In this document: positions 51,518 through 61,782 of the stretch, piece after piece
Layout of the letters: each line of letters starts with the position of its first letter
Numbering within the stretch: the first letter of the stretch is position 1
Origin: Microcoleus sp. AS-A8
Lineage (GTDB): Bacteria > Cyanobacteriota > Cyanobacteriia > Cyanobacteriales > Coleofasciculaceae
NCBI GenBank assembly: GCA_039962225.1
Contig: JAMPKV010000007.1
Coordinates: 248,001 to 312,000, forward strand
Direction of reading: 5' to 3'
Length of the DNA: 64,000 nt
The notes under the pieces: model-generated
What the model was told of the DNA's origin: nothing
Database searches by the model: none
Seen by the model: only the letters and a program-made list of their open reading frames with translations
Program-made: the position numbers and the translations under genes

Positions 51518-52063
51518 TCATCTCAGAATCAAAAAAACAGCAACTAAGAAAACAATGAACAAAATGATTCGCCGAATCCATTTCTCCCTCTCTGTCACAG
51601 GGATTAACTGCTTCTGCATATTTACACATGGTATCCAAATCGTTGGCTCTGACCAAAAACCAGATTCGATAGTTATTGTGTAGCCTCTCGCTTGATAAAA
51701 ATCAATAGCTGACAGTGATGACATCACATACATAGTTTTGTGCTTCTTCTCAATCGCTGTATTTTCTATAGCATTAAGTAACTTTGTGCCAATGCCTAAA
51801 CGAGTAAAATCAGGATGCACAAAAATGGCATTAATTGTAGGTGTATGAACTGACAAAGAGGCGAATCCAACCAGTTTAGAGTCGGAATAGGCTACGAATG
51901 ATATCTCATTTTGATATGATCTAATTGGCTTCTGACTTCTAATTAAAGACTCAATTTGCCTAGCATCATACTCTTTAGATGTTAAAAACCTCAGGGAACT
52001 TTCTTGGAGTTCTAATATACTCTCTAAATCCCCAAACTTTGCTAAATCTATTTGAACATCCAT
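51518..52063 (-). CDS. GNAT acetyltransferase with C-terminal membrane anchor
   Basis: 181 residues from ATG 52063. GNAT core with IFVHPDFTRLGIGTKLLNAIENTAIEKKHKTMYVMSSLSAIDFYQARGY and a C-terminal hydrophobic helix (ILFIVFLVAVFLIL). The anchor is unusual for the family. Substrate unknown. Confidence 0.82.
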   Translation of the reverse strand: MDVQIDLAKFGDLESILELQESSLRFLTSKEYDARQIESLIRSQKPIRSYQNEISFVAYSDSKLVGFASLSVHTPTINAIFVHPDFTRLGIGTKLLNAIENTAIEKKHKTMYVMSSLSAIDFYQARGYTITIESGFWSEPTIWIPCVNMQKQLIPVTEREKWIRRIILFIVFLVAVFLILR

Positions 52064-52142
52064 GAGATGTCTTTCCCCAATTTCTGCGTTCTGCCCTGCC
52101 AAAATATATAAATTCTAAGTTCGAGCGTCGATGCAAATATCG

Positions 52143-52517
52143 CTACGATTCCTTGTGATATTCACCGATAATTTCTAGAAGACCAACAATGTTGTCATTG
52201 AGTTCTTCCAACTCTTCAGCCGGAACCCACCACTCAGTATGATATGAGTCACCTACCTGTTGAATCTGGTACTTGTCCATGAAAGACTTTTTGACCTTGA
52301 AGCGCGTCACATAGCCAACTCCCTTGTCTCTCACATTCCACTTGGTCGTAATTTCAGTGGCATAGCGCTCATTTGTGACTGGGTAGAAAATTGGTTGCTC
52401 ACGTAAGCGAGGTGGCCAACGCTTGAAGCTGCTCTGTTTAACTAGCTCAAGTTCTTTCGCTCCAGTCGGTCGGTATAAAGTTACAGTTTCCTCAGAAGAT
52501 GGGCTATCTGGTTTCAC
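52143..52517 (-). CDS. Protein of the ADP-ribosylation/crystallin J1-annotated small family
   Basis: 124 residues: VTLYRPTGAKELELVKQSSFKRWPPRLREQPIFYPVTNERYATEITTKWNVRDKGVGYVTRFKVKKSFMDKYQIQQVGDSYHTEWWVPAEELEELNDNIVG. This pattern recurs in proteins commonly labelled ADP-ribosylation/crystallin J1. The family has no proven role and the label is historical. Complete. Confidence 0.72.
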   Translation of the reverse strand: MKPDSPSSEETVTLYRPTGAKELELVKQSSFKRWPPRLREQPIFYPVTNERYATEITTKWNVRDKGVGYVTRFKVKKSFMDKYQIQQVGDSYHTEWWVPAEELEELNDNIVGLLEIIGEYHKES

Positions 52518-52545
52518 GTTTGATGCCAGCCAAGAGTCGTTAAGT

Positions 52546-52606
52546 TAGCATATCAGAATCAAAAATAACCTCGAACTCAGCCGTAAGCATCCACTTCGGA
52601 AGAAAT
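52546..52606 (-). pseudogene. Duplicated 3' fragment of the 50080 gene
   Basis: About 60 bp closely similar to 50091-50153, covering the C-terminal codons around AEFEVVFDAD. No complete second gene is present. It ends just before the carotenoid oxygenase start codon. Confidence 0.6.
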
Positions 52607-52610
52607 CGCT

Positions 52611-54341
52611 ATGGTATCTGTTCAAAATTTTACTCGTTCCAGCATCGGTCAATATGAAGCTACAATCTCTGGCGCTTGGCCTCAGGAGCTATCGGGTCAT
52701 ATTTTCGTAGCGGCTCCCTATCACCAGCTTGGAGAACGTCATCTGTTTGGTGGTGCGGGTGTCACCATCCGTTGGGATCTGGCCCCACAAAATGGTAAAG
52801 TCAAACTCCTGTGCAAACGAGTTAATACCTGGGATAGTTTTTGGCAAGATTTGCTTCCCCTCACTTGGCGGCAGAGAGCTTTTTTTCCGGCAAGAATGAG
52901 TCTATTTGGTATTGCCGAGCCAGCGAACACCGGAGTTGTCAACATGAATGGGCGACTGCTCCTAACCGCCGATGCGGGACGCTACTGGGAAGTCGATCCG
53001 GTCACCCTAGAAACGATTACGCCGGTGGGATACTTTGACGAACATATCATCAGTGTTCCCCTATCATTCTTCCCAATGGTGGCGAATACAGCTCACCCTT
53101 TTTACGACCCAGAGACGGGTGAGCTAATTAGCTGCGAATTGAAATGTGTGCCGCGTCCAGGGCAATTGTTCTATGACATGATCAGTCAAGTTTATATTAC
53201 AGTTTGGGACGGCAAAGGCACATTAAAGCACTGGGAGTTGGATGGAACTCAACTCGATGGTAGCCCCCATACCATCATCCTCACCGAAGAATGCGCGATG
53301 ATTCCCGATATGCCTTTCCAAATGGGCTTAACCACACTCATGGGGCTTAAGGTTCCACCCACCAATGCTTATCCTCATACTCAGGTTTATATCGTAGACC
53401 GTAAAGACTTAACAGCCGCCAACTATAAAGTTCCTGCACGCCTGGTTACTTTTCCGGGTGATAGTTACCATTTCTTGTGCAACTACCGTCATAACGATGG
53501 AAATATTCAGATGGTGGCTGTCCAACAGGGAACAATTAGCCTGACTCAATCATTGGAACCCTCTGATGTCATGCACTTTACGGGCAAACCCTACAGCGAA
53601 GAATATTGGGGTATTCCCTGGATGTTTGGTTTTGACCCAGGTGTTCTACGTAAAGTAGCTATTGGTGATGGTCAAGTAATTCAAGAAGAAGCGTTTATCC
53701 ATCCCGGATGGTATTCCACCATGCTCTATACGGCTGACCCACGGGAGCAGTTTACCGCTTCAGGTTATTCGGCAATTTACCAAGGTTATGCTGGGTATTG
53801 GCGGGATTTAATCTGCCGTCGTCAGTACCTTGCTTTCCGGGATCATCCCAACCGTATCCTGACGGATAAGAAACTGCCCACTCACAATTTACCCTCTATT
53901 TTAGCTCGTATTCCTCTAGCAGAAGATTGGAAAACCCTTACCGCTCAGTTGGAAAAAGAACAACAAGAACATCCGGAGCGGGAGTTAGCTACCTTAGGTC
54001 GTGAGTTCCTTGATTTTTATGTGTTCCCCGATGATTGTCTTCTCGACAGTGTTCAATACATTCCTCAAGGTAAGGGATATATTTTCACGAAAGTATTTGT
54101 CGGAAATCATCTGGAAGCCTGGTTATTTGCTGCCGATAACCTCAAGAACGGCCCTGTTGCCAAGCTGACTCTGCCAGACAAGGTTAACTTTGGCTTCACC
54201 TTACATTCTGAGTATTTTGAGAAGCTGGTTTCTGCTCCTCCTTCCTATCGTGTTGATCGGGTTTCCTGTGCTTTGCGGAGTTTAGCCAAAGTTCCTAGAG
54301 AATTTATCTTCAATCAACCCGATCAAGTCCTTAATCGTTGA
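52611..54341 (+). CDS. Carotenoid cleavage oxygenase family protein
   Basis: 576 residues of the RPE65/CCD seven-bladed propeller. Candidate iron-binding His: NTAHPFYDP, SPHTIILTEE, SYHFLCNYRHND, and LHSEYF near the C-terminus. Longer than the simple apocarotenoid oxygenases and closer to other large cyanobacterial members. Cleaves a carotenoid or apocarotenoid; substrate not predictable. A terminator follows at 54378. Confidence 0.88.
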   Translation: MVSVQNFTRSSIGQYEATISGAWPQELSGHIFVAAPYHQLGERHLFGGAGVTIRWDLAPQNGKVKLLCKRVNTWDSFWQDLLPLTWRQRAFFPARMSLFGIAEPANTGVVNMNGRLLLTADAGRYWEVDPVTLETITPVGYFDEHIISVPLSFFPMVANTAHPFYDPETGELISCELKCVPRPGQLFYDMISQVYITVWDGKGTLKHWELDGTQLDGSPHTIILTEECAMIPDMPFQMGLTTLMGLKVPPTNAYPHTQVYIVDRKDLTAANYKVPARLVTFPGDSYHFLCNYRHNDGNIQMVAVQQGTISLTQSLEPSDVMHFTGKPYSEEYWGIPWMFGFDPGVLRKVAIGDGQVIQEEAFIHPGWYSTMLYTADPREQFTASGYSAIYQGYAGYWRDLICRRQYLAFRDHPNRILTDKKLPTHNLPSILARIPLAEDWKTLTAQLEKEQQEHPERELATLGREFLDFYVFPDDCLLDSVQYIPQGKGYIFTKVFVGNHLEAWLFAADNLKNGPVAKLTLPDKVNFGFTLHSEYFEKLVSAPPSYRVDRVSCALRSLAKVPREFIFNQPDQVLNR

Positions 54342-54795
54342 TGAATCACTAAGTCAAGGTTATTACACACAAAACCGATCCCCTCTCCTTGTCTGAGAGG
54401 GGATTATTTTTTCTTTTCATGTTGTCAAATTTTAGAGAATATGTATCCCTTGTTGCGAAGGACTACAAAGACAAAACAATATTCTAGACACTCCGGCTGT
54501 GGCGAGTGTGACAGTTACAAAAGTGATTGAATTATCTAATTTTAAAAAGCCTGGATTAATCTAGCCATAATTCTGAAAACTACTACCCAAAAGGTCAATC
54601 CTTAGAAAGGGAAAGCAGTTTGATGGAATGGCTACTGTTTCCTTGATAGGGTTTGCTGCCCCAGACTTTCCGCCGCACGACCCAAAGAATTTATGACAGT
54701 CGAGGTACTGGTTGTATCGCCAGAGTGCATAATCATTATTTCAGCTAAATCTTAGGATGTGCAGTAGCGATGTTAGGAGCATCGGCGTCACATGA
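54342..54795. other. Intergenic region after the carotenoid oxygenase
   Basis: About 450 bp. Contains the terminator at 54378 and a short ACACTC / GAGTGT inverted repeat near 54489-54510. No gene seen. Confidence 0.6.
54378..54412 (+). terminator. Rho-independent terminator
   Basis: Perfect 10-bp stem ATCCCCTCTC / GAGAGGGGAT (54378-54387, 54395-54404) and a 7-nt loop, followed by TATTTTTT. Confidence 0.92.
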
Positions 54796-56280
54796 GTGCT
54801 GCTGCCAAACTTGATCGCCACTCAGGAGACAACCCCCTTGCCAGATTTGATTATTCAGGCTCAGCCCCCTCTAGAATTTATCCCACCGACTTTTAATCCC
54901 TTGGTGCTAAGAGTCGCTCAACAAGTGATGCCGATGTGGAGGCATCGGCACACAGCGATTAGCCAAATTGAAGCAGACAACGTCGAGGTTTTGGTCGATT
55001 TGTATCGTCAGTTTCAGGAGGGTAAAATTCGTTTCTTAATGGCATTTCGGCATCCCAGTGTTGATGACCCCTTTTGTGTGGCTCACTTGCTGTGGCGGTT
55101 GGTACCGCAGGTTGCCAAACAACAGGGTATATCGTTACAGTCCCCCATTCATAGCCATTTTATTTATGATCGGGGCATTCCCCTCTGGGCGGGTTCACAA
55201 ATGGCTTGGCTCTATTCCCGATTGGGTGGCACTCCGATCCATCGGGGTAAGGCCGATTGGATGGGGTTACGCTCGATTCGGAACTTATTTGCAAATGGTC
55301 AGTTCCCGATGCTGGCTTCCCCCGAAGGAGCGACTAATGGACATAATGAGATTATCAGTCCCCTAGAACCGGGAATTGCACAATTTGGATTTTGGTGTGC
55401 TGAAGATTTGCACAAGGCAGAGCGATCGCAACAGGTGTGCATTTTACCCATCGGAATTCAGTATCGTTACGTTGAAGCGCCCTGGAAAGCCATAGAAAAG
55501 CTGTTAAGCGAATTAGAAGCGGCGAGTGGTTTACCGGTTGAACCGGTAAGTGTTGAGTTGATCCCTTCCACTCAAACCCTAACCCCGAAAGCTGAACACT
55601 CACTTTATCGCAGGCTCTATCGTTTGAGCGATCGTTTATTGTCGTTTATGGAAGAGTTTTACACTCGCTTCTATCATCAAACTTTGCCAAAGGTGACGGC
55701 GGATACCACTCCTCCATCCCCAGAGTCAATCACCCATCTCAATCATGCGTTAACCGTTCGCCTCCAAGCGTTACTCAATGTTGCGCTACAGGTAGCCGAG
55801 GAGTATTTTGATTTGTCTGCGAAGGGGAGTTTAATTGATCGCTGTCGTCGTTTAGAGCAAGCCGGCTGGAATTATATCTATCGAGAAGAGTTGAAGAATG
55901 TGAAAGCCATCTCTCCTCTGGAGAGAGGATTAGCCGATCGCATTGCGGAGGAAGCTAACTTGCGGATGTGGCACATGCGTTTAGTCGAAACGTTTGTGGC
56001 TGTAACTGGGTATTATGTGATTGAAAAACCGACTGTAGAGCGATTTGCTGAGACGACCTTACTGTTATGGGATATGGTCACTCGCATTAAGGGTCATAGC
56101 CCTTTCCAGCGCCCTCGGTTAGGCCGACAACGGGTACAGATGACTGTTGGAGAGCCTCTATCGGTTTCAGAACGCTATCCTATGTATCAGGCGAGTCGTC
56201 AGAGTGCTAGACAAGCGGTGGCGGATCTGACTCAAGACCTGCAAAAAGCGATGGAATCTCTGATCTCGTCAGAAGCCTAA
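54796..56280 (+). CDS. PlsC-like acyltransferase
   Basis: 494 residues from GTG 54796. LPLAT-type motifs: MAFRHPSVDDPF (the H-x4-D motif, preceded by Arg), GGTPIHRGKADW, and SPEGATNGHNE. The C-terminal half is helical and lacks membrane segments, longer than typical PlsC. Probably transfers an acyl group to a lysolipid or glycerolipid; exact substrate unknown. Confidence 0.82.
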   Translation: MLLPNLIATQETTPLPDLIIQAQPPLEFIPPTFNPLVLRVAQQVMPMWRHRHTAISQIEADNVEVLVDLYRQFQEGKIRFLMAFRHPSVDDPFCVAHLLWRLVPQVAKQQGISLQSPIHSHFIYDRGIPLWAGSQMAWLYSRLGGTPIHRGKADWMGLRSIRNLFANGQFPMLASPEGATNGHNEIISPLEPGIAQFGFWCAEDLHKAERSQQVCILPIGIQYRYVEAPWKAIEKLLSELEAASGLPVEPVSVELIPSTQTLTPKAEHSLYRRLYRLSDRLLSFMEEFYTRFYHQTLPKVTADTTPPSPESITHLNHALTVRLQALLNVALQVAEEYFDLSAKGSLIDRCRRLEQAGWNYIYREELKNVKAISPLERGLADRIAEEANLRMWHMRLVETFVAVTGYYVIEKPTVERFAETTLLLWDMVTRIKGHSPFQRPRLGRQRVQMTVGEPLSVSERYPMYQASRQSARQAVADLTQDLQKAMESLISSEA

Positions 56281-56602
56281 TGGGGTGATGCGATCGCCCA
56301 GTTTGTAATAAGCGCTTGAGCGCTGAAGCCCAAGTACGAAACCATCACAACTCATTCGATAGAGTACTAGCCGCCGTTTTTCAGGAGATAATATCTATTT
56401 GAGGCTTGACAACGAGTTTTAGATATGTTGTCAAAGTACGAGTAATACCTGTTTAAATTTTGTACACTTTCTCACTAGGGAGTTTAAAAATTCCAGTGGC
56501 GCAATGTTTACACTCAAAGGGTATGAGGGGGTGACGAACAGCGAGATGATGGCTTTTCGCTGTTTCCAACACTGAAATTGATGAATCTGACCAAAGTTAA
56601 CC
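56281..56602. other. Intergenic region, no feature found
   Basis: About 320 bp between the acyltransferase and the phosphatase. A short AGCGCTTGAGCGCT palindrome near 56311. A 62-codon minus-strand frame here has no support. Confidence 0.5.
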
Positions 56603-57307
56603 ATGCGTATTCTTGCCATTGGCGATATTCACGGATGCTCAACTGCATTTGATACCCTGATCTCTAGGGTTAGGCCACAGCCAACCGATACCATCATCAC
56701 CCTTGGCGATTATATAGACCGAGGACCCAACTCAAGAGGCATCCTGAATCGGTTAATCAAACTACACAAGACCGGAAAGCTTGTGGCTTTACGCGGCAAT
56801 CATGAAGTGATGATGCTGGCAGCACGTTTCAGCCGTAGGGAGGAGTCCCTGTGGCGCTGTCGGGGTGGCAAGGAGACGCTAACGTCTTACTCGAAATCGA
56901 ACCGAGTGGCTAAGCTCAAGGATGTCCCCGCTCGTCACTGGCACTTTATAGAGAATGTGTGTGTAGACTGGTACGAAACCGATACCCACTTTTTTGTCCA
57001 TGCCAACGTCCATCCGGATATACCGCTAGCACAGCAGTCCGCAAACATGTTGTTCTGGGAGAAATTTGGCAATCCAGTGCCCCACATTTCAGGCAAAACG
57101 ATGGTTTGTGGACATACGAGTCAGAAAAGTGGCCTGCCGATCAATCGGGGTCACGCGATTTGTATTGATACGAGAGTTTACAGCAAAGGCTGGTTAACTT
57201 GTTTGGATGTGACCAGTGGCAGAATCTGGCAAGCCAATCAGGCAGGGAATGTACGAACAGCCTGGATTGCTCAATTTGCCACCTATTCAACCCATGCGAG
57301 ATTTTAG
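56603..57307 (+). CDS. PPP-family metallophosphatase
   Basis: 234 residues. Signature blocks GDIHGC (residues 7-12), GDYIDRGPNS and LRGNHEVMM, and later His in CGHTSQ, all in place for a two-metal centre. Similar to bacterial ser/thr or diadenosine-tetraphosphate phosphatases. Cytoplasmic, no extra domains. Confidence 0.92.
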   Translation: MRILAIGDIHGCSTAFDTLISRVRPQPTDTIITLGDYIDRGPNSRGILNRLIKLHKTGKLVALRGNHEVMMLAARFSRREESLWRCRGGKETLTSYSKSNRVAKLKDVPARHWHFIENVCVDWYETDTHFFVHANVHPDIPLAQQSANMLFWEKFGNPVPHISGKTMVCGHTSQKSGLPINRGHAICIDTRVYSKGWLTCLDVTSGRIWQANQAGNVRTAWIAQFATYSTHARF

Positions 57308-57348
57308 ATTTTGGATTTTAGATTCATTGCCTTGTTCCCTATTCCTGC

Positions 57349-60300
57349 TTACCAAGGACTGCCAATCATCGTAAAACCGGCCCAAAAATAAGGATGTGTC
57401 AAATTGCGGGTTCCTAGCTTGGCCAGTTCTGGTGGTAAAGCTACATTCTCTTTACCCGAAAAAAGTTTACCTTCTTTGAGCGAGACTTGCCCCCTGAGCA
57501 TCGCTAGTTGTGCCTGCCGCAGCGCTTCCGCTTTAATGGGTGATACTTTCAATTGCTGGTATAGCTGTGTCATGAGTGCTAAAGTTCCTTCATCACTCAC
57601 AGACCAGAGGGATGCGATCGCTGATTTTACCCCAGCTTGTACCGCTAACCCCGCAAAACCTAACTCGGCTTGCTGATCTCCCAACGCCGTCTTACAGGCG
57701 CTCAATACCAATAACTCCACAGGCGGATTACCCCAACCTAACCCAGACAATTGGTCTAGTTGTAGCTTCGTATCCCAAAATTCAATGTAAGAGTTGCCTG
57801 GTGCTCCCGGACGGAAGGTGGCATGGGTTGCCAGGTGAATCAGTCCAAAGGGCTGTTGCTGTCGTTGTGCCTTCAGATTGGCTAGGGTAAAGTTATCGTT
57901 CAGGAAGGACTTGCCCTGCCACAAAGAAGGTGTAATGAGCGATAGCTCGACAGGCACCGCCGGTAAAGGGCTTTTCTCTGGGAATTTTGACGCTCCCATC
58001 GCCAGAACCTGTAAGTCTTTAATGCTCTTGTAATTAGTATCAGTAATCAGACTGAGACTGGGCATCAAGCCAAGGCTATATTTCTCAACCAGAAACTGTT
58101 GACCATCATAAAGAGCTGCGATAGGCAGAGAGCGCAAGCCTTGATCCATGATGAAAGAGAGATTCTGGATACCTCGCGCTTTAATCTCCGCATCTAGAGG
58201 AGCTATCAACCATTGATAGAGTTGCTTACCAGGAGCCTCGTAATCACGGCCACTTTGAGCATTGGTCACTTCAGACTGAAATTGATAAACCACTTGGAGA
58301 ACTTTCTCACGCGTTGCCCCAGTCACTTGGCGACGAATCGGTTCGCCCTCCCCTGTCACCAGCACTAATTCCAATTGGTATGGAGAATTTGGGGCTTCAA
58401 GGTTTGAGTTTCGGTCTGGAGGAGTTATATTGCTTGCCCCATTGACTACAAGCCGTTGGGGTACAAATGTTGCATAGATTAGTGCTGGTTTGACGCCAGT
58501 TGCTGTCTCCACTTTACGAAGAATATTACGAGCGTCTGCCAGAGTTACAGTCGGAGTCTTACCAGCGTGGCCCAAATATTGCTCGAATTGCCGTGTTAAA
58601 GGTTCTTCCAGGGAAGGAACCAAGTTAGGTGTCACTTCAGTTGAAGACGAGTTTCCGACTAACTGTTGTGGTGATGAACTCTTTGTTTGCGAAGAGTTTG
58701 CTCCAGCAATAGGAAAATTATTAGTATTCCCATTGCGTGATGGATTAGTTGCTCCACCCCTATTTGGTGAATTGGGCGTGCTACCACCGGCTGTAGTGCT
58801 GGTAGTGCCACTGGATGGATTCGCTGCGACGTCACTGGCTGTAGCCCCTGTGCTACCACCGACTGTAGTGCTGGTAGTGCCACCGGATGCGTTGGTTGCG
58901 ACACCACTGGCTGTAGCGGCTGTACTACTACCGGATGTACAAGAGGGACAGGTATTGGAAGTACTGCTTGTACTTCCACTAGAATTACTATCTTTACTAC
59001 CTCCGGGGGGATTAGTAATGCTGCCACCCGTGGGAGGAGGCGTTGTCCCACCCGTAGGAGGAGTCGTTGTCGTGCCACTTGTGGGTGGAGTCGTTGTCGT
59101 GCCACTTGTGGGTGGAGTCGTTGTCGTGCCACTTGTGGGTGGAGTCGTTGTCGTGCCACTTGTGGGTGGAGTCGTTGTCGTGCCACTTGTGGGTGGAGTC
59201 GTTGTCGTGCCACTTGTGGGTGGAGTCGTTGTCGTGCCACTTGTGGGTGGAGTCGTTGTCGTGCCACTTGTGGGTGGAGTCGTTGTCGTGCCACCCGGTG
59301 GCGGAGTGGTACCACTCGTGGGTGGAGCGGTTGTACCGCCACTCGTGGGTGGAGCGGTTGTGCCACCCGGTGGCGGAGTGGTACCACCCGGTGGCGGAGC
59401 CGTTGTACCGCCACTCGGTGGAGGAGTCGTTGTACCGCCACTCGTGGGTGGAGTTGTACCGCCACTCGTGGGTGGGGGAGGGTTGGTTCCCCCTAGATTG
59501 TGTAAGACTACAGGGGGGCTTGCTTGATTTCCCGTTCCCAGATTATTCCAACTCAACTCGCCGTGTGTAACGGTGCCAGCGGCGATCATCTTTATAGTGC
59601 CCGAATTGCCGGCTCCCTGGTCAGTTGTATTGACATTTTCAACCTTAATATTGCCCCCAGCGGATAACAACGAGACAGAACCCGCATTTCCCGCATCCAA
59701 ATCCTTGGCGTTGATATCACCGGTCGTAATGTTCCCTTGGGCCGTCAATCTCACATGCCCAGCATCACCTACAGTTTGATCAGAAGTATTGATATTCCCT
59801 ACATTAATGCTCCCTGCTGCCTTCATAATCAGCGACGGAGTGGTGGTCAAAATCACATAATCTGGATCGCTCGTAGGAATCGAGAGAGTATCAGGTTGGG
59901 TAATAGTAATATCTGCGGCTGTGATACTGCCGCCTGAATCTACCTTGAGAGCCGCCCCTGTGTAGTTTCCTAGTGCAATGTTACCTCCAGAGGTAATGAT
60001 GGGGTCATGTTCACTGATGACGTTGGCGGGGCCGCCTGATAAGTTGATAAACAAGACACTCCCTCCACTCTGGGAGTGACTATCAAAAGAAATAATTCCA
60101 TCACTGACAAAACTTAAGTTGCCGCCACTTTGAAAGGGGGGTGTATTTGGAGTGTTTAGTGCCAGGATGTCAATACCTTGCTTGGCCTTAATCTCAAGGT
60201 TCCCTCCTGCCTGAGCTAGGAAAGGATTGGTGGCTGTATCTCGTACCGTCAGCGTGTTCTGCGCCAGTAGATTTAAGTCACCCGTTGTTTGCAACTGGCT

Positions 60301-61332
60301 TTCTACTAAAGTGAGGTTATTTTGAGCGGACACAATGGCGGTCTGGGCTGTTACACTCCCTTTGATCGCAACATCTCCGCTTTGGATGGGAAGACCAGAC
60401 CCCGTCAGTTCTACCTGGCCTAAGCTATTAACGCCCAAACCCGTAGCTTGAGAACTCCCTGTCAATAGCTGGGGTAAGGTGCTTGGAGTGATCGTGGAGA
60501 CTTCTGAGGCCGGAACCTCTAGGCTGAGTACGTTCCCTGGTGTACTCAGGAGTACTGTACTCTGACCAGGAACTGCCGTAACGGTAATTTGTCCTCCTGG
60601 CGCATTTAATTGACCAGTACTCACCACCGTACCGCCCACTAGAGATAAGTTGTTCCCCTCGCCTACACTGAGTTGACCCATATTCACCACTGCTCCGGGT
60701 GTCTGGGATGTAGCGAATGTGAAGTTACTGGGTTGACCGACCAATGTAGCGTAGTTATTGGGTTCGGTGGCGCTAAACAACTGATTATTACTAAGGCCAA
60801 TACCCGTCGCTGTAGTCGCGGTGAACGAGGCTGGAACGTTCAAGCTGGCATTTGAGCCAAACACAATCCCCGCCGGGTTCATCAGATATAGATTGGAATT
60901 GCCGCCCGTAACTTGGAGGAGTCCGTTAATATAAGAAGCGCTGCCCCCTGTCACACGGGTCAGGATATTCTGGATAGTTGGGTTAGAGAGGAAGTTGGCG
61001 ATCTGACCTTGATCCAAACCAAACTGGCTGAAACTGTGGAAAAGATTCGCTCCTGACTGAGTGCCCCCTTGGATATCCAATTGGTTGGGATTGCTGTTAG
61101 GAGTAACAAGAGTACCTGTACCATCGGCAGCTGGCACAATCGGTTGCGCCTGCGCTACATTCCAGGGGCAAATCAGGCACGCAACCCAAGGGAGCAGCGA
61201 TAGGCCAATATGTTTTGCTTTATGTTCCCTATTGAGTTTAATCCCAAAAAGGCAGAGCGGTTGACCTTTGGGTATAATATAATCTTTCTTTTCCGCAGGA
61301 TTGGTGACCAGCCATCCGCTGATTCTAAACAC
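57349..61332 (-). CDS. Haemagglutinin-domain CHAT protein
   Basis: 1327 residues. Signal peptide (about 42-62), then a filamentous-haemagglutinin N-terminal TPS domain (about 66-190: QIANFLSNPTIQNILTRVTGG, LYLMNPAGIVFGSNASLNVPASF). A beta-helical shaft follows, then a Pro/Thr/Ser/Gly linker with about ten TTTTPPTSG repeats, and a C-terminal CHAT caspase-like domain with catalytic His1170 (HLATHAT) and Cys1213 (LSACKTALG). The TPS domain implies two-partner secretion through an outer-membrane TpsB not seen in this window. Similar CHAT fusions occur in cyanobacteria. Confidence 0.9.
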   Translation of the reverse strand: MFRISGWLVTNPAEKKDYIIPKGQPLCLFGIKLNREHKAKHIGLSLLPWVACLICPWNVAQAQPIVPAADGTGTLVTPNSNPNQLDIQGGTQSGANLFHSFSQFGLDQGQIANFLSNPTIQNILTRVTGGSASYINGLLQVTGGNSNLYLMNPAGIVFGSNASLNVPASFTATTATGIGLSNNQLFSATEPNNYATLVGQPSNFTFATSQTPGAVVNMGQLSVGEGNNLSLVGGTVVSTGQLNAPGGQITVTAVPGQSTVLLSTPGNVLSLEVPASEVSTITPSTLPQLLTGSSQATGLGVNSLGQVELTGSGLPIQSGDVAIKGSVTAQTAIVSAQNNLTLVESQLQTTGDLNLLAQNTLTVRDTATNPFLAQAGGNLEIKAKQGIDILALNTPNTPPFQSGGNLSFVSDGIISFDSHSQSGGSVLFINLSGGPANVISEHDPIITSGGNIALGNYTGAALKVDSGGSITAADITITQPDTLSIPTSDPDYVILTTTPSLIMKAAGSINVGNINTSDQTVGDAGHVRLTAQGNITTGDINAKDLDAGNAGSVSLLSAGGNIKVENVNTTDQGAGNSGTIKMIAAGTVTHGELSWNNLGTGNQASPPVVLHNLGGTNPPPPTSGGTTPPTSGGTTTPPPSGGTTAPPPGGTTPPPGGTTAPPTSGGTTAPPTSGTTPPPGGTTTTPPTSGTTTTPPTSGTTTTPPTSGTTTTPPTSGTTTTPPTSGTTTTPPTSGTTTTPPTSGTTTTPPTSGTTTTPPTGGTTPPPTGGSITNPPGGSKDSNSSGSTSSTSNTCPSCTSGSSTAATASGVATNASGGTTSTTVGGSTGATASDVAANPSSGTTSTTAGGSTPNSPNRGGATNPSRNGNTNNFPIAGANSSQTKSSSPQQLVGNSSSTEVTPNLVPSLEEPLTRQFEQYLGHAGKTPTVTLADARNILRKVETATGVKPALIYATFVPQRLVVNGASNITPPDRNSNLEAPNSPYQLELVLVTGEGEPIRRQVTGATREKVLQVVYQFQSEVTNAQSGRDYEAPGKQLYQWLIAPLDAEIKARGIQNLSFIMDQGLRSLPIAALYDGQQFLVEKYSLGLMPSLSLITDTNYKSIKDLQVLAMGASKFPEKSPLPAVPVELSLITPSLWQGKSFLNDNFTLANLKAQRQQQPFGLIHLATHATFRPGAPGNSYIEFWDTKLQLDQLSGLGWGNPPVELLVLSACKTALGDQQAELGFAGLAVQAGVKSAIASLWSVSDEGTLALMTQLYQQLKVSPIKAEALRQAQLAMLRGQVSLKEGKLFSGKENVALPPELAKLGTRNLTHPYFWAGFTMIGSPW
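59066..59308 (-). repeat. Tandem 27-bp coding repeat in the CHAT gene linker
   Basis: Nine near-identical head-to-tail 27-bp units (nine residues, TTTTPPTSG) without spacers; flanking diverged units extend the tract to about 59030-59480. Likely length-variable between strains. Confidence 0.9.
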
Positions 61333-61782
61333 AGGACATTTCCCCTAGTTTTTTGAGATTCAACACGCTGTTGCTACAACGTGTCGCACTGTTAGACCAA
61401 CTCCAGCCTCCGAATTACAGGGATACAGAGATTCGGTGAGACTGCACCCATTTGTTACTTAATCATTACTGCGGTTCTGACTGTTTGTCAGATTGTAGGG
61501 CAAAAATTTTTGAATATTCTCAAGCTTCACTAGTATTTTAAGCTAGCTTACTCCTAATTATGATCACAAGTTATCCTCTCTAGGGTGCAATTTAGTCCCT
61601 AGAAAAATTGAGAGCTTACCGACCTCAAGCGAACGGGTCTTTGAGAGAGGACGATTCAGGTGTTTTGGCTCAGACGACAGCGCCAGATTTACCCGTCAGT
61701 ATATTGAGCTAGTGCATCTTAGCCAATTGCTCAAGCGCATTGATATATTGATATCGACGAGCACCTGGAACTCACCCTCGGC
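61333..61782. other. Upstream region of the CHAT gene
   Basis: About 450 bp. No gene. Contains an ATATTGATATCGA inverted motif near 61740. Probably holds the CHAT promoter; no consensus was identified. Confidence 0.5.

Noticed and set aside
59066-59308. Regular 27-bp repeats resembling a CRISPR array
   Set aside because: The units are contiguous with no spacers and lie in frame within a coding sequence.
58490-59570. Long plus-strand frames opposite the CHAT gene linker
   Set aside because: They are low-complexity translations (VVVVPLVGG and SCHLWVESL repeats) created by the 27-bp repeats on the complementary strand. No ribosome-binding site or domain.
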